Part shown: piece by piece, positions 12,099 through 22,020 of the stretch
Numbering within the stretch: the first letter of the stretch is position 1
How the letters are laid out: every line of letters begins with the position of its first letter
Assembly: GCA_023105745.1 (NCBI GenBank)
Contig: JALGQZ010000007.1
Span: 55,161,569-55,225,568 of the forward strand
Reading direction: 5' to 3'
Length of the DNA stretch: 64,000 nucleotides
Origin: Austropuccinia psidii
Lineage: Eukaryota; Basidiomycota; Pucciniomycetes; Pucciniales; Sphaerophragmiaceae
Notes under the pieces: generated by a model
What the model saw: only the letters and a program-made list of their open reading frames with translations
What the model was told of the DNA's origin: nothing
The model's database searches: none
Program-made: the position numbers and the translations under genes

Positions 12099-13112
12099 TG
12101 TGAAGTTAAGAGCAAAAACAATACAGAAAACACTGTCACAATAAGAGATGAGGAGAGTAAAGGTGTCACAGGGGCTCTTCTAAGTGAAGAGGGCCTGGCA
12201 CTTAGTAAACGGGAACTCACTTATGGAGGGCTCAAGGATATGATAAAGAGGAATACACTCAAGAGTGTTAAGAGATGAATTACTAATAAAATAAATATAA
12301 GAAAAGCAGAAACAAAATAAATAAGAGTAAAGAATAAAAGAGCCAACCACAAACAAGTCCAAGTCCACTGTTTCAACCTGTCAGAATGAAAAGAGAAGGG
12401 TTAATAAGGATATGGCCACCCAGCTCATACTGTACAGGCAAAGAAAGGAAATGCAAAGACTGACTTAATATTAAATAAATATAATACCCAAAATAAGGAT
12501 AAGAATATTAATAAAATAATAAATCAACTAAATTAATTAACTTGGGAAAAGTCCCCAGGGGGGAGAAATAGGGGCTGGTATATGTGAGAATCACCAGCCC
12601 TGATCCAGAGAGATAATTTTCATGAGAGGATTGGATGATTGAATTGAGTCTGGCCAATACAGGTCCTGTACAGCTGTACAGGGCCTGTACAAGAGGAGTG
12701 GTAGTATTGAGTGATCATACAGTTTGGAAATGGTGTATCCAAAACTGTATTGGGTAATTCCAACCTGTACAAGTATTGACAGGCTGTATTGATGAACCAG
12801 ACTGTATGCATGTTTCAGCAAGGAAGATTGCTGAAACTGAATGCTGATGCAAATAGTGGATCTGCTGATTTGAGGTGTTTGAGTGGGTGTATTAATTAAT
12901 ACCCTTACCCCTGGTGAGTGGTTGTTACAAAAGGATGAACACAAAGTGGTCCTTATATACTCTTCTTATTGTGATAGTAAGTACAACAAAAAATCTCTTA
13001 GCTCCATGGGTGATCAAAAACTAAAGACAATCATGTGAATTAAGATCACCTAGTGTGATTATGATCAAATATGGTAACAGTAGCAATTTACAAATTACTT
13101 ATTACTTTTACA
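12099..13112 (-). repeat. Copia-1 5' LTR, interrupted by a solo LTR
   Basis: The parts 12099-12163 and 12930-13112 match the 3' LTR at 7534-7859 closely (shared stretches include acacaaagtggtcc and gatcacctagtgtg). The middle is an unrelated 766-bp solo LTR plus its 5-bp duplication. Without them this LTR is 243 bp. Confidence 0.93.
12164..12929 (-). mobile_element. Solo LTR nested in the Copia-1 5' LTR
   Basis: A 766-bp sequence starting TGTCACAGGGG and ending GGTTGTTACA, flanked by an exact 5-bp duplication AAAGG (12159-12163 and 12930-12934). The minus-strand reading TGTAACAACC...TGTGACA has the usual TG...CA ends, so it is probably minus-oriented. It carries no internal coding region, so it is best explained by LTR-LTR recombination of a full element. 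I did not find another copy in the window. Confidence 0.88.
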
Positions 13113-13117
13113 GTTCT

Positions 13118-13486
13118 ATGTGGCAAGGACTTAGATAGGGTTTCTTAACAGCAATACAAGACCTTTTACCAAGGTGATGTATTGCCTTGCAAATAGTATT
13201 GAGAGAAACATTGGCCATAATATGGTTTTTTATTGAGACAAGTGTCTCTTGACAATGTTACTGAAGGACTTGGCCATGTTTTCACAAGTCATGATTGTTT
13301 GATTTTGGAGGTCAGCCAGGTATTGGAAGGTTTTTCTAAATGACCTCAATCTTGAAATTTTCAGATGGTATAATGAACAGTCATTGGAGGAACACCTAAA
13401 AAGTTGGCAATCATTCAGATTGATGCCCCTGCATCACACATCCCAATGATTCACCCTTTGTCTATAGGTTTGCAATATGGTGGCAT
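13118..13486 (-). pseudogene. Tc1 transposase, N-terminal part (element D)
   Basis: This is the other side of the Copia-1 insertion. The minus strand shows the start at 13484-13486, a GMCDAGASI-like helix-turn-helix segment, and a region equivalent to the VSIKNMI segment of element B. It contains frameshifts. Together with 6872-7528 it forms one disrupted transposase gene. Confidence 0.8.
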
Positions 13487-14094
13487 ACTAATAAATTATG
13501 TATTTAGTATGTCTTCCAAGATTTCAAATCAAAGTATTAAAAAAAAACTTACCATTCATCTTGGTGAATGGTGATTGGTTAGAAGAAAAAAAGAATCACA
13601 ACAAAAAATAAAAAATGAGAAGTAAGAGAAGAAAGGAAGGGAGATGAGTGCAAGATGATGGTAGAAGTTATAAGAAAAATTCCGCGAGTTCAGAAAATAA
13701 AAAATTAAAAAATTAATTTTAAAGTTTTGTTTGAAGGTTTATTGGAGGGCATGTACTTTACAGTACAGTGCCCTGCCCAAAGTATGTGAATGCAGGCAGG
13801 GAAGCTGTATGCTTGCGGCTGCTGTGCACGCGAGTTCCCGTGGACAACTCTCATTTGTCAGAGGTCGCACTCCGGCTCTGGGCTTCAACTTCTTTTTTTT
13901 TGAATATTTGTCTTATTTGTCATCTTAACAATGACAACAATGACTATGCCTGCTTCATCTCACAACATAAAAGATGGCCAGCACTCACCTGCTTGAAAAC
14001 TTCTGACGCTGAGGAGGACAATCAAGATGTAAGCAGTCCTCTTTCTCAGATTACCAAAAGACAAAATGAAATTATTTATATTTTTTTTTAATAG

Positions 14095-15080
14095 CAGAAC
14101 GTGATGTGTTACCTCAATATAGAAAACAGGGGACATATTGTTGGGATGCGCCAAGCAGGCGTCCCTTTTTGAGTGATTTGGTATTTAGCTGGGATACCGC
14201 TCTTGACCGTCTACGATACGGTCGCAAAATTCCAAATTATTGGCACTGTGAGGACCCAAAAAAAAACCGGCTGACCTCCAATCATGACAGGACAAGACCG
14301 GCAAGAACTTGACAGTATCATCACTCAAGGTTGTTGCTTAATGGTCACACAGGTCACCAACCTGATGACTCACCAAGTTTCAACTTGCACAATCCAGCGC
14401 AAGATCCACAAATTGGGTAAGCATTTGTGCATTGCTCCCAAAAAACCATACCTCTGGCCTCAAGATTTCCAACGGCGCCTTGCCTTTGCCCAAGCCCACC
14501 GCCATTGGACAATAAATGATTAGGCCCGGGTTGTTTGGACAGATGAGTTGGCATTTGAACTTGGGAAAAAGGTTGATTGGGTATGAGTCTGGAGGACGCC
14601 TCAAGAGAAGTGGAACCTTGAGAACCTCGCCGTCAACCATCAATCAGGTCATCAAAGCCTCATGGTATGGGGGCATTTTGTGGGGCAATGCGAGCCCCTT
14701 TGGTTTTTCTCAATGGGAAAATGACCTTGACCAAGATGGTTCAGCAAGTCTACCAACCGGGCCTGCTTCCGTTCATAGCCTGGATGGAGCAGGCTCCTTG
14801 TATTTGTGGTCGCCACCACCTCCTTTTGATGGAGGACAATTCCCCCATCCACACAGACTGGCAAGATTGGCTGTCTCATTCACCCAACTTGAATCCCATC
14901 AAAAACGTATGGAAGACAATGAAGAGCCAAATAAGTAAACTCTACCAACCTCAGACGGTGGAAAAGCTACAACATGCGATTAATGCTGCGTGGACCAATT
15001 TCCATGTTAACCTCCTCTACTTGATGCCACAACACATGGCCATGGTCATTGAAATGAATGGAGGTCCAACTTCTTACTAG
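14095..15080 (+). pseudogene. Tc1 transposase pseudogene (element E)
   Basis: On the plus strand the order is: GHIVGMRQAG helix-turn-helix segment near 14130, CTIQRKIHKLGK near 14390, VWTDELAFELGKK (first catalytic Asp) near 14535, a degraded second Asp block near 14830 (MEDNSPIHT), and LNPIKNVW near 14890, with Lys at the third catalytic position. Stops and frameshifts break it into at least four pieces. A probable 66-bp intron lies just upstream (GTAAGC at 14029 to TAATAG at 14094). It joins an N-terminal frame ending EEDNQD to this part, so the gene may begin before 13960. Confidence 0.83.
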
Positions 15081-15411
15081 GACCTCCATTCATTATTGGA
15101 AAGTTTTCTTTTGCTTCCTCACATTGAGAATACAATCGCTGATTGTATTTTCTCTTTCTCTTGGTTTTTGTAATCTCTTATCAGGTCCTTTGTTATTTTT
15201 TTTTTCTAAATTATAATATATTTTTTTTTACTTATATTTTTTAACATAACAAATTATATATACTTGAGTAGTTGTAGTAGAAAATATATGAAATTTAAAA
15301 AAAAAAAATTGTGTTTGACTTAGAAAAAAAAAGGCCCCTGAGTGTGAGACACAAACTGTGCAGCAAAAAAAAATCAGTGCCCTGCCTGTATGCTTTTTGT
15401 TTGCATATAAT

Positions 15412-15546
15412 TGTAACGGCGAGTATACTGCGCTGCATAACTCGACATATATACCCTGTAGACCTACCATGTAAATAGCCTATACATATAAAAACTACAA
15501 AACAAAAGTAGATGAAATAATAGAAATTGAATTATGTGCATCAATA
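15412..15546 (+). repeat. Copia-2 5' LTR
   Basis: 135 bp, TGTAACGGCG...ATCAATA, aligning without gaps to the 3' LTR at 20214-20348. The sequence ttatgggcc at 15549-15557 just downstream is the putative initiator-tRNA-derived primer-binding site. Confidence 0.93.
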
Positions 15547-15557
15547 TATTATGGGCC

Positions 15558-16176
15558 TTCATCTAAATTCCAACATCATTTTATTCCATTAGAGCCTACA
15601 AAAAAAAAAAAGAAGAAAGGGATGCCTTGCTCTTTTTCATTCGGCCACCACAATTGAGGATGCTTGATTTTGGGCCAAATCCTTCACAAACTGCTACAAT
15701 ATTTTCATCATTTTTTTTTTCATCTCTTTATATTTCCTCATTTTTTCTTTTATCTCTTTCCTATTTCTTGTCTTTTTGCTTTAATATTTTGCTACATACC
15801 ACTTATCTGCTAATACTCTAAAAAAAAAAAAAAAAAAATTATTCTTATTATTATTCTCTCTCTACATTTTAGTCTAAGCACTCCTATTTCTTTATATTGC
15901 TACTTCCTTCATTTCTCTTATTTTTCCCATTTTTTCTTTACTTTTCATCAAACATCTAATCTTGTTTCAACCCTCTGATTTTCCAAAAAAAAGAAAAACT
16001 ATTACATACTAGCAACCCTTTGAATGCCAAGGGGATATTTGAAAAAATTACACCCAGAACTATACCAAATTGACAACCCATCCAACTCCAACGACGGCAA
16101 ATCCAGTGCAAAAAAGCAAGAATCGACTATGTCAACGGCAAAACCTGCACTGAATACAACGGAATGAGAACATAGC
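15558..16176 (+). other. Copia-2 leader
   Basis: Pyrimidine-rich untranslated leader between the primer site and Gag, with long T and A runs (15710-15840). No gene is seen here. Confidence 0.7.
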
Positions 16177-17098
16177 ATGAACAACTGGCTATCAAGAATA
16201 CGGACAACAATATCACAAGCAACAGCATTAATAAAAAATGAACACATCCTGAAACTAGACGGCAGCAACTTTGCCTCATGGGAAAATAGAATATTGATCA
16301 TACTGGACAACTTTATTGACGATCCTGAGTTCCTACATCGTGAAGGACTGACACTGTCCAGCGATGAGAAGATATGCCGTGGCATCCTGATCTATTCTCT
16401 CCCAGAAGCAATCCAATCAGAAATAATCCACCTACGACCATTTGAGGCAACAGTATCACATCATCACCCGTGCAGGCCAGCTATCAGGACTGGAGGAATT
16501 GCTGAATGCTCAGATGCAGCCAGACAAGGCACCGTCGTCATTTTCAGTTAGATTGAGGTCGTCGGCCAGCAAATTCACTCAATGGGGTGGCAATTTTAGC
16601 GAGGACCTTTTACTGGGGTTATTACTGCAATGGGGCATCCAAGACCAGGAAATGGTGAGGACAGTGATGTCCCAACTTGAAAATGAAATAGCAAACAAAG
16701 GTCGCAACCCAAGCCTTGCCACCTGCCACCAAAAGCACCAGGGCAACACACTGCCAGCAAAGCAGGATGAGCCCGTGGTTTTCAATCAGACCTCAGTAAT
16801 CAACTCTCCTGGCCAAAATAAAACTTATGAAGCCAACAACATTGATCCGGCCACCCTGCGGGCGGTCATACAGGGTATGTGCCCCAACTGTAAAAAGACG
16901 GGGCATTTTGCATGGGACTGTTGGTCAAAAAGAACCAGTAATGTACCATCATCACCCATGAACAATAACTCACAGTTCAGAGCCTATTATCCCATAATCA
17001 CACCACTGACGTGGTCCACGGCTAGGCCATTGGCATCCCGGGGATCGCAGAAACCCAAGCTGGCGGACTATTACCAACCTCAATACCCAACTAAATAG
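16177..17098 (+). pseudogene. Copia-2 Gag
   Basis: The first frame from 16177 contains LDGSNFASWENRILIIL, the N-terminal Gag signature of Copia elements. A frameshift near 16440 moves the reading to the frame of 16442-17098, which ends in a perfect CCHC zinc knuckle, CPNCKKTGHFAWDC (C-x2-C-x4-H-x4-C), near residue 145 of that frame. The knuckle would bind the genomic RNA in the virus-like particle. The frame stops at 17096. Confidence 0.9.
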
Positions 17099-17122
17099 GC
17101 AGCCCTGGTAAATGTTTGCTTT

Positions 17123-17647
17123 GTGGAACTAGGCCATGACAAGGATCTAATGAATTTGTTTCAGGCAGAGGTTGCTAGTGATGATAAGGTAGGTGGAAGG
17201 GAGTCGGTATGTGACACTGGGGCAACCCATTCCTTAACCTGCAATAAGGAAGCTCTGTATGGATTCTGTCAGCTAACCAAACCTCTTCCGCTATCCATAG
17301 CAACAAAGACAGGGAATGGAAACAGTTTTGTGACAGGAATTGGAGAGATGGTATTTCCAGGCCTGCACGGCAAGATTGTATTAATAAAGAATGTTTTTTA
17401 CTCACCTAATGCCATTGCAACACTAATCTCCCCAGCTTCCATACTGAAAACTGGTGGAAAAATGTACACCCAGGGGGACAACCTCTTATTTTGCAATTCA
17501 AACCACATACCATTATTAACTGCTAACTTTGATGCACAGCGGCACTGTTGGTTTTTCCCACCATACCTTAATCCCAATGAGTTGAGGGGGTGTATGACAG
17601 CAATGAGAGACAAAATAGTGAGTTTAAAAACAAGAGTAGACAATTGA
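17123..17647 (+). pseudogene. Copia-2 protease region
   Basis: A 174-codon open frame carrying the retropepsin active-site block VCDTGATHSLT, with the catalytic Asp intact, followed by the Copia protease tail (GKIVLIKNVFYSPNAIATLIS). The protease would cleave the polyprotein. The frame is separated from Gag by a stop at 17096 and from integrase by a stop at 17645. Confidence 0.88.
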
Positions 17648-18360
17648 CGTGACTGCGGTTTAGCAAAGGACAAGAGCCTGTTATGGCACAAACTCTTTGG
17701 CCACTGTGGTATGTGCCGGCTACAGAACTTCTTGAAAGACAGGATTGGCACCGACATTTGTAAGCACCTGAATAACTGCACTGACTGCCTTATTGCAAAA
17801 AGCAAGCATTGGAACGAACTGCTACCAACAAAACGTCCAATGGAACCTATGGACCTTGTCACAAGCAATATCATGGGACCTTTCAATCAAGCAAACATCA
17901 ACTCTGGGCATTGGGCGCTCACTATATGGGACATTAGTTGGACGTATGGTGAGTGTCACATCATTGCGACAAAAGCTGACGCTGCAGCAGTATTACAGGG
18001 CGTCGTTGCCAGATGGGAAGTCAAATGTGGCAGAAAACTCAAGGTATTGCAAATTAACAGAGGCGGTGAGTTCTGGTCACAAGGAATGATCCATTGGTGC
18101 TCGATGAAAGGGATTACGCATGAACAAAGCCTCCCTATGCATCACAAACAAAACGGCATTGCAGAACGCTACAACAGAAGTGTTGCAGATATGGGGCAGA
18201 CAATACTGTGATCTTCCAGATTAGGGAATGCCTTCATGTGGGCGGCTTACACTAACAACAACATTCCAAATGAGCAAACAGAATGTCTAACACCAGCAGA
18301 AATGCTGTTCAACGAGAAACCACAACTGGATAAAATGTGAATCTTTGGAGAACGGGAGTA
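17648..18360 (+). pseudogene. Copia-2 integrase, catalytic Asp residues replaced
   Basis: The zinc-binding half is present: HKLFGH and CTDCLIAKS. The first catalytic block reads LVTSNIMGPF and the second QINRGGEF, with Asn where Asp is expected at both sites. The Glu block HHKQNGIAERYNRS is intact. Asp-to-Asn needs a single G-to-A change each time. Further stops (for example at 18209) follow, and the C-terminal part continues to about 18360 (LTPAEMLFNEKPQLDKM). Confidence 0.88.
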
Positions 18361-18579
18361 AGTGCACATTCCTCAAGAACATTGTCAAAAGCTATATGAC
18401 AGGGCTCACAAAGGACATGTGGTAATGTATTTACAGAGAGAAAAGGGATGGTTATTCTACATCCAGGGGGCTAACAAGACAATTCCTTCTGCTTGGGCTA
18501 CCTTTCCAGATAGTAACCCGCTCACAAACATACTCAGGAAAGGGCATCCATTCAAGCCTCAGGATGAAGAGCCAAAAAA

Positions 18580-20181
18580 ATGAGCATCCCATTCCTTCAA
18601 AACAACGTTTGGCTGGGTGATTTGGGTAGGGAGGAGATATTCACAAGACAGGAGAAAACGGTCGCAGAAATTGCTACACCATCTGGCAATATACCAAGGA
18701 GCTACAGGGAAGCGATGAAGGGCAATGAGAAGGAGGAATGGTCGCAAGCAATCAAAGAAGAGCTGCAGAATATGAAAAGAATGGATGTGTTCAAGGTGGC
18801 ACCTTTGGACAAGCTTCAGCGCACCATCAATGGGGGGTGGATTTTTGCAAAAAAGATTGACAATTTGTCAGGACAGGTACATTACAAAGCACACTATGTA
18901 GCATGAGGCAATAAACAATGCTACAAAAAAGAGTACAAGGAAACTTTTTCCCTGACGGCCACATTCAGAGTGCTCCGTCTGCTACTGACATGGGCCGCAA
19001 AACACAACTGGTTAGTGCATTTGTTTTACTTCACCGCTGCTTACCTAAATGCACCAATAGATATGGAAGTTTGGATAAAACCGCCAGATGGGATGAATGT
19101 ACCTCCCAACATGGGTTGTTGACTAAAGAAAGCACTATGAGGGACAAAACAGGCCAGTAGGTGCTGGTGGGAACATCTGGGTGGTAAGTTGAAGGCACTC
19201 TGTTTTTCGAAAAGCGCTTTTGACAATAGCGTTTACTTCAACATCAAAAACAATGAGATGATGTGGCTACATGTGGATGAAGGAATAATAATTGCACAGA
19301 CAAGGAAAGAATTAGATGACTTCAAGTGGGGGCTGGAAAGCAGCTTCATGATCAAATGGAAGGATGGGATATAAAGCATGATTGGCATGGAGATAGAGTG
19401 CCAGCCAGCAGGTTTTACTTTGACCCAAAAATGGCTCATCAGAAGCATAGTATTGAAACACTGGGACGGCAAGAAAACCAACACCACTCCCTTACCCACC
19501 AAAAGCAAGGTAAGCACAATCACACAGGATGAACGGATCATTGACCAAAAATCCTTCTTAACCATTGTAGGAAGTTTGAGTTATGTGGCCAATGGCACTC
19601 GGCCGGATATCAGTTTTGCGGTGAATCTGCTAGCGCGACATGCACAAGCCCCTGGACACCAGCATTGGACACTGCTGCAGCACTTACTGGGGTACCTCCA
19701 TCACACTCAATGGAAAGGATTGAGGTTATTCCCTAACAATGAAGAAATCACGGTATCATTGGACGCAAGTTGGGGAGTGGAATTCTCCAGATCGACTCAT
19801 AGATACTTAATGATGGTGCATGGTTGTGCGATCCCTTGGAGCTCAAAGAGGCTAGCAACAGTGGCATCATCAATGAGTCATGCAGAGTACATGGCTCTAA
19901 GTTTGGCATCCAGGAAAGGTATGTGGCTGAAACGGCTAATCAATGATGTATTTGGAAGAGGTATGCATCTATTATTACTAAGCAACAACAAATCCGCTAT
20001 AAGAATATCTAAAGACTTGGCGTCAAACAAGAAGACACGGCACTTGGATAGGGATTTTTACATTGTCAACAAAGAGGCAGAGTTACAGTGGGTTTGCACA
20101 AGGGACATGAAGGCGGATGGGTTGACAAAAATCTTGGGGCCATTATTACACCATTGGTTCTGCTCACATTTCCTATCATGA
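18580..20181 (+). pseudogene. Copia-2 reverse transcriptase and RNase H
   Basis: The start of RT is seen in IPRSYREAMKGNEKEEWSQA and INGGWIFAKKID. The middle is shifted into other frames (FTAAYLNAPIDMEVWIKP near 19050) and resumes with the active-site block HVDEGIII, where the second Asp is Glu. From 19378 to 20181 a 267-codon frame is open and contains TRPDISFAVNLLARH, the RNase H blocks SLDASWG and SMSHAEYMALSLASRKG, and the end RDMKADGLTK. The final stop is 29 bp before the polypurine tract at 20203-20213. Confidence 0.9.
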
Positions 20182-20213
20182 ACCTTTACAGGTGTATAAG
20201 TCAAGGGGGAGGA

Positions 20214-20348
20214 TGTAACAGAGAGTAGACTGCGCCGCATAACTCAACATATATACCCTGTAAACCTACCATGTAAATAGCCTATACATATAAAAACTAC
20301 AAAACAAAATTAGATGAAATAATAGATAACACATTATGTGAATCAACA
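20214..20348 (+). repeat. Copia-2 3' LTR
   Basis: 135 bp, TGTAACAGAG...AATCAACA, immediately preceded by the polypurine tract AAGGGGGAGGA (20203-20213) and followed by the target duplication ATAAT. Confidence 0.93.
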
Positions 20349-20366
20349 ATAATTGGCAGGGAACTA

Positions 20367-22020
20367 TACAGTTCCCTCCAACAAACCTTTGAACATTTTT
20401 TTTTTTCAGGAGTTCTCACATTTTCTTCAATTTTCTCTCATATTCTTATTTTTCAAACTTTCAAACATTATTTAATTTCAAAGAAAATTTTATTTTGTGT
20501 ATAAAAATACTGATATTATATATCATGTGTATAAGTGTAATAATAATTATTTTTTTTTAATTTAAAATCATGTATGTATAATTTTCAAGGATTAATACAA
20601 GAATCAGAAAGCAAAGTAAGAATAACTAAATAAAATTAAGCTCCCTACCAATGGGTAGGAGCACCATTCTGGTCAATGACCATTTGCATCCTTCTAGGTA
20701 AGGATTGCAATAGCAACTCCAAGTGGTCAAAGGGTAAATCATCCCAAACAGCATTGATAGCCACAGTTAACTTGTCCATTGTTTTGGGATTGAAAAGACA
20801 AGTGACAATATGTTTCATCTTGAACCATAAATTTTTGATTGGGTTCAGGTCTGGTGAGTTAGGAGGCCAATTAAGCTTGCGGATTTGATGCTGATCACAC
20901 CATTCTTGGCTAGCCATGGCAGTATGGATGGGGGCTCCATCCTCCATTAGGGTAAGTCATTTGCAATTTTCTGCTACACCTACTTCAACCAATTTGTCCA
21001 TGAACGGCAACAATCCTGGTTTGTAAATGTTTTCGATGAAATCAATTGCTCACCGTTGTCCAGGTGGCATGATGATCAGCTCAGATTGAATTGAGCCACA
21101 GATTGCCCCCCATACCATCATTGATTGACGGCCATCAAGTCAAGTTTGTACTTTTGATCAGTAGTGCGCCAAACTCGTTTTTGAGTTACTGGCTCACCTA
21201 GCTCGAAGGAAGATTCGTCGGTCCAAACAACCTTGGACCAATGGAGATGACCATGAGCAAAATCCAAACAATGTTGCATGTGTCAAGCACTAAGATAGGG
21301 TTTCTTGACAGCAATACATGACCTTTTCCCTAGGCCATGTATTTCTTTGTGAACCATATTGATGGAAACGTCCACAGTGAGCATATTCTTGATTGAAACA
21401 AGTGTATCACAACAAATTTGTTGAACAACCCAAGCCAATTCCCATATATCCCAATCATTTATTTTGCGAGGTCAACCAGCTATAGGCAAATTTTCAAAAT
21501 GTCCTTGCTCATGAAATCTTTAGATAGTCATGAACAGTGGTGGGTGGAATCCCCAAAAAGGTTGCTATGGTTCATATTGAGGCCCCAGCATCATGCATGC
21601 CAATTATACGGCTGCAAATGCCTTGACTTTGGTAGGGTGGCATATTTTAATAATCAATATATATAGATTGTATTTAAAAGATGATTAATTGTTAAAAAAA
21701 ACTTAATTCTGTTGATCTGCTTTATATGTAGGCATGATTGCTGCCCGAACCAAAAAAAAAACACCATAAAACACAAAAAAGGTTCATGCAGTAAAGCAAT
21801 GAGTGGTATTTGAAAGAAATAAATCAATTGTTGAAGTTGATTGGTTGGATAATCTGAGCACAATGACAAATTCAATGAGGGAAAAAAATTAAATTAAAAA
21901 TCAAAAAAATAAAAAGAAATTGGGTTTTAGTCCCAAAAAAAAAACCCAAAGCACGCAAGTTGAATTAAAAAAAAAAATTCGAGTTCCCGTTTGGAGGTTT
22001 ATTGGAGGGCATGTACAGTA
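20367..22020 (-). mobile_element. Tc1/mariner element A, decayed
   Basis: The left end TACAGTTCCCTCCAACAAACC at 20367 and the right end ggtttattggagggcatgta (to 22015) are inverted copies. The element shares its left TA with E and abuts B through TACAGTA at 22014-22020. It is about 1.65 kb, close to the 1629 bp of the intact element B, and is in the same orientation. Confidence 0.88.
20645..21643 (-). pseudogene. Tc1 transposase pseudogene (element A)
   Basis: A nearly full-length relic on the minus strand. The start codon is at 21641-21643, GMHDAGASI follows, then WTDESSFELG (first Asp) near 21215, and the open C-terminal 100 codons with MEDGAPIHTAMASQEW, SPDLNPIKNLWFKMK and the end NGAPTHW. 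Several frameshifts occur in the N-terminal two-thirds. The third catalytic position is Lys, as in element B. Confidence 0.9.

Larger units (their letters stand above)
7534..13112 (-). mobile_element. Ty1/Copia retrotransposon Copia-1, full length, decayed
   Basis: A complete element on the minus strand flanked by an exact 5-bp target duplication GTTCT (7529-7533 and 13113-13117). The LTRs begin TGTAAAAG and end CTTCACA in the minus sense. Gene order on the minus strand is Gag, protease, integrase, reverse transcriptase, RNase H, which is diagnostic of Ty1/Copia rather than Ty3/Gypsy. It sits inside the transposase gene of Tc1 element D. Its 5' LTR was later hit by a solo LTR (12164-12929). 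A few frameshifts and stops have killed the coding region, but long frames survive, so it is younger than the Gypsy relic at 42-50 kb. Confidence 0.95.
6664..13765 (-). mobile_element. Tc1/mariner element D, split by Copia-1
   Basis: The left terminal repeat begins TACAAGTTCACTC at 6664 and the right one ends with ggtttattggagggcatgta near 13755. The body is continuous when 7534-13112 (Copia-1) and one copy of the GTTCT duplication are removed. Element D abuts C on the left, sharing the TA at 6664-6665, and E on the right with only a few bases (ctttacag) between. Its right end carries a short direct repeat of the terminal motif typical of this family. Confidence 0.85.
15412..20348 (+). mobile_element. 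Ty1/Copia retrotransposon Copia-2, full length, decayed
   Basis: A complete plus-strand element flanked by an exact 5-bp duplication ATAAT (15407-15411 and 20349-20353). Both LTRs are 135 bp. The order Gag, protease, integrase, reverse transcriptase, RNase H is that of Copia. A primer site TTATGGGCC lies just inside the 5' LTR and a polypurine tract AAGGGGGAGGA directly before the 3' LTR. It is inserted in the right terminal repeat of Tc1 element E. By eye the two LTRs differ at about a dozen positions, so it is an old insertion, consistent with its many stops. Confidence 0.95.
13764..20368 (+). mobile_element. Tc1/mariner element E, split by Copia-2
   Basis: The left end TACAGTGCCCTGCC at 13764 is matched at the right by ggcagggaactata ending at 20368. 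The terminal repeat is about 40 bp and contains its own inverted copy: CAGTGCCCTGCC, a 15-16 bp loop, then AGGCAGGG. Copia-2 landed in the loop of the right-hand repeat. The outer TA at 20367-20368 is also the first TA of element A. This element is richer in G and C than C, D, A and B and is opposite in orientation, so it is a separate family. Confidence 0.85.

Noticed and set aside
12591..12944. 117-codon minus-strand frame
   Set aside because: Lies almost wholly in the solo LTR and crosses its boundary and target duplication; no family resemblance.
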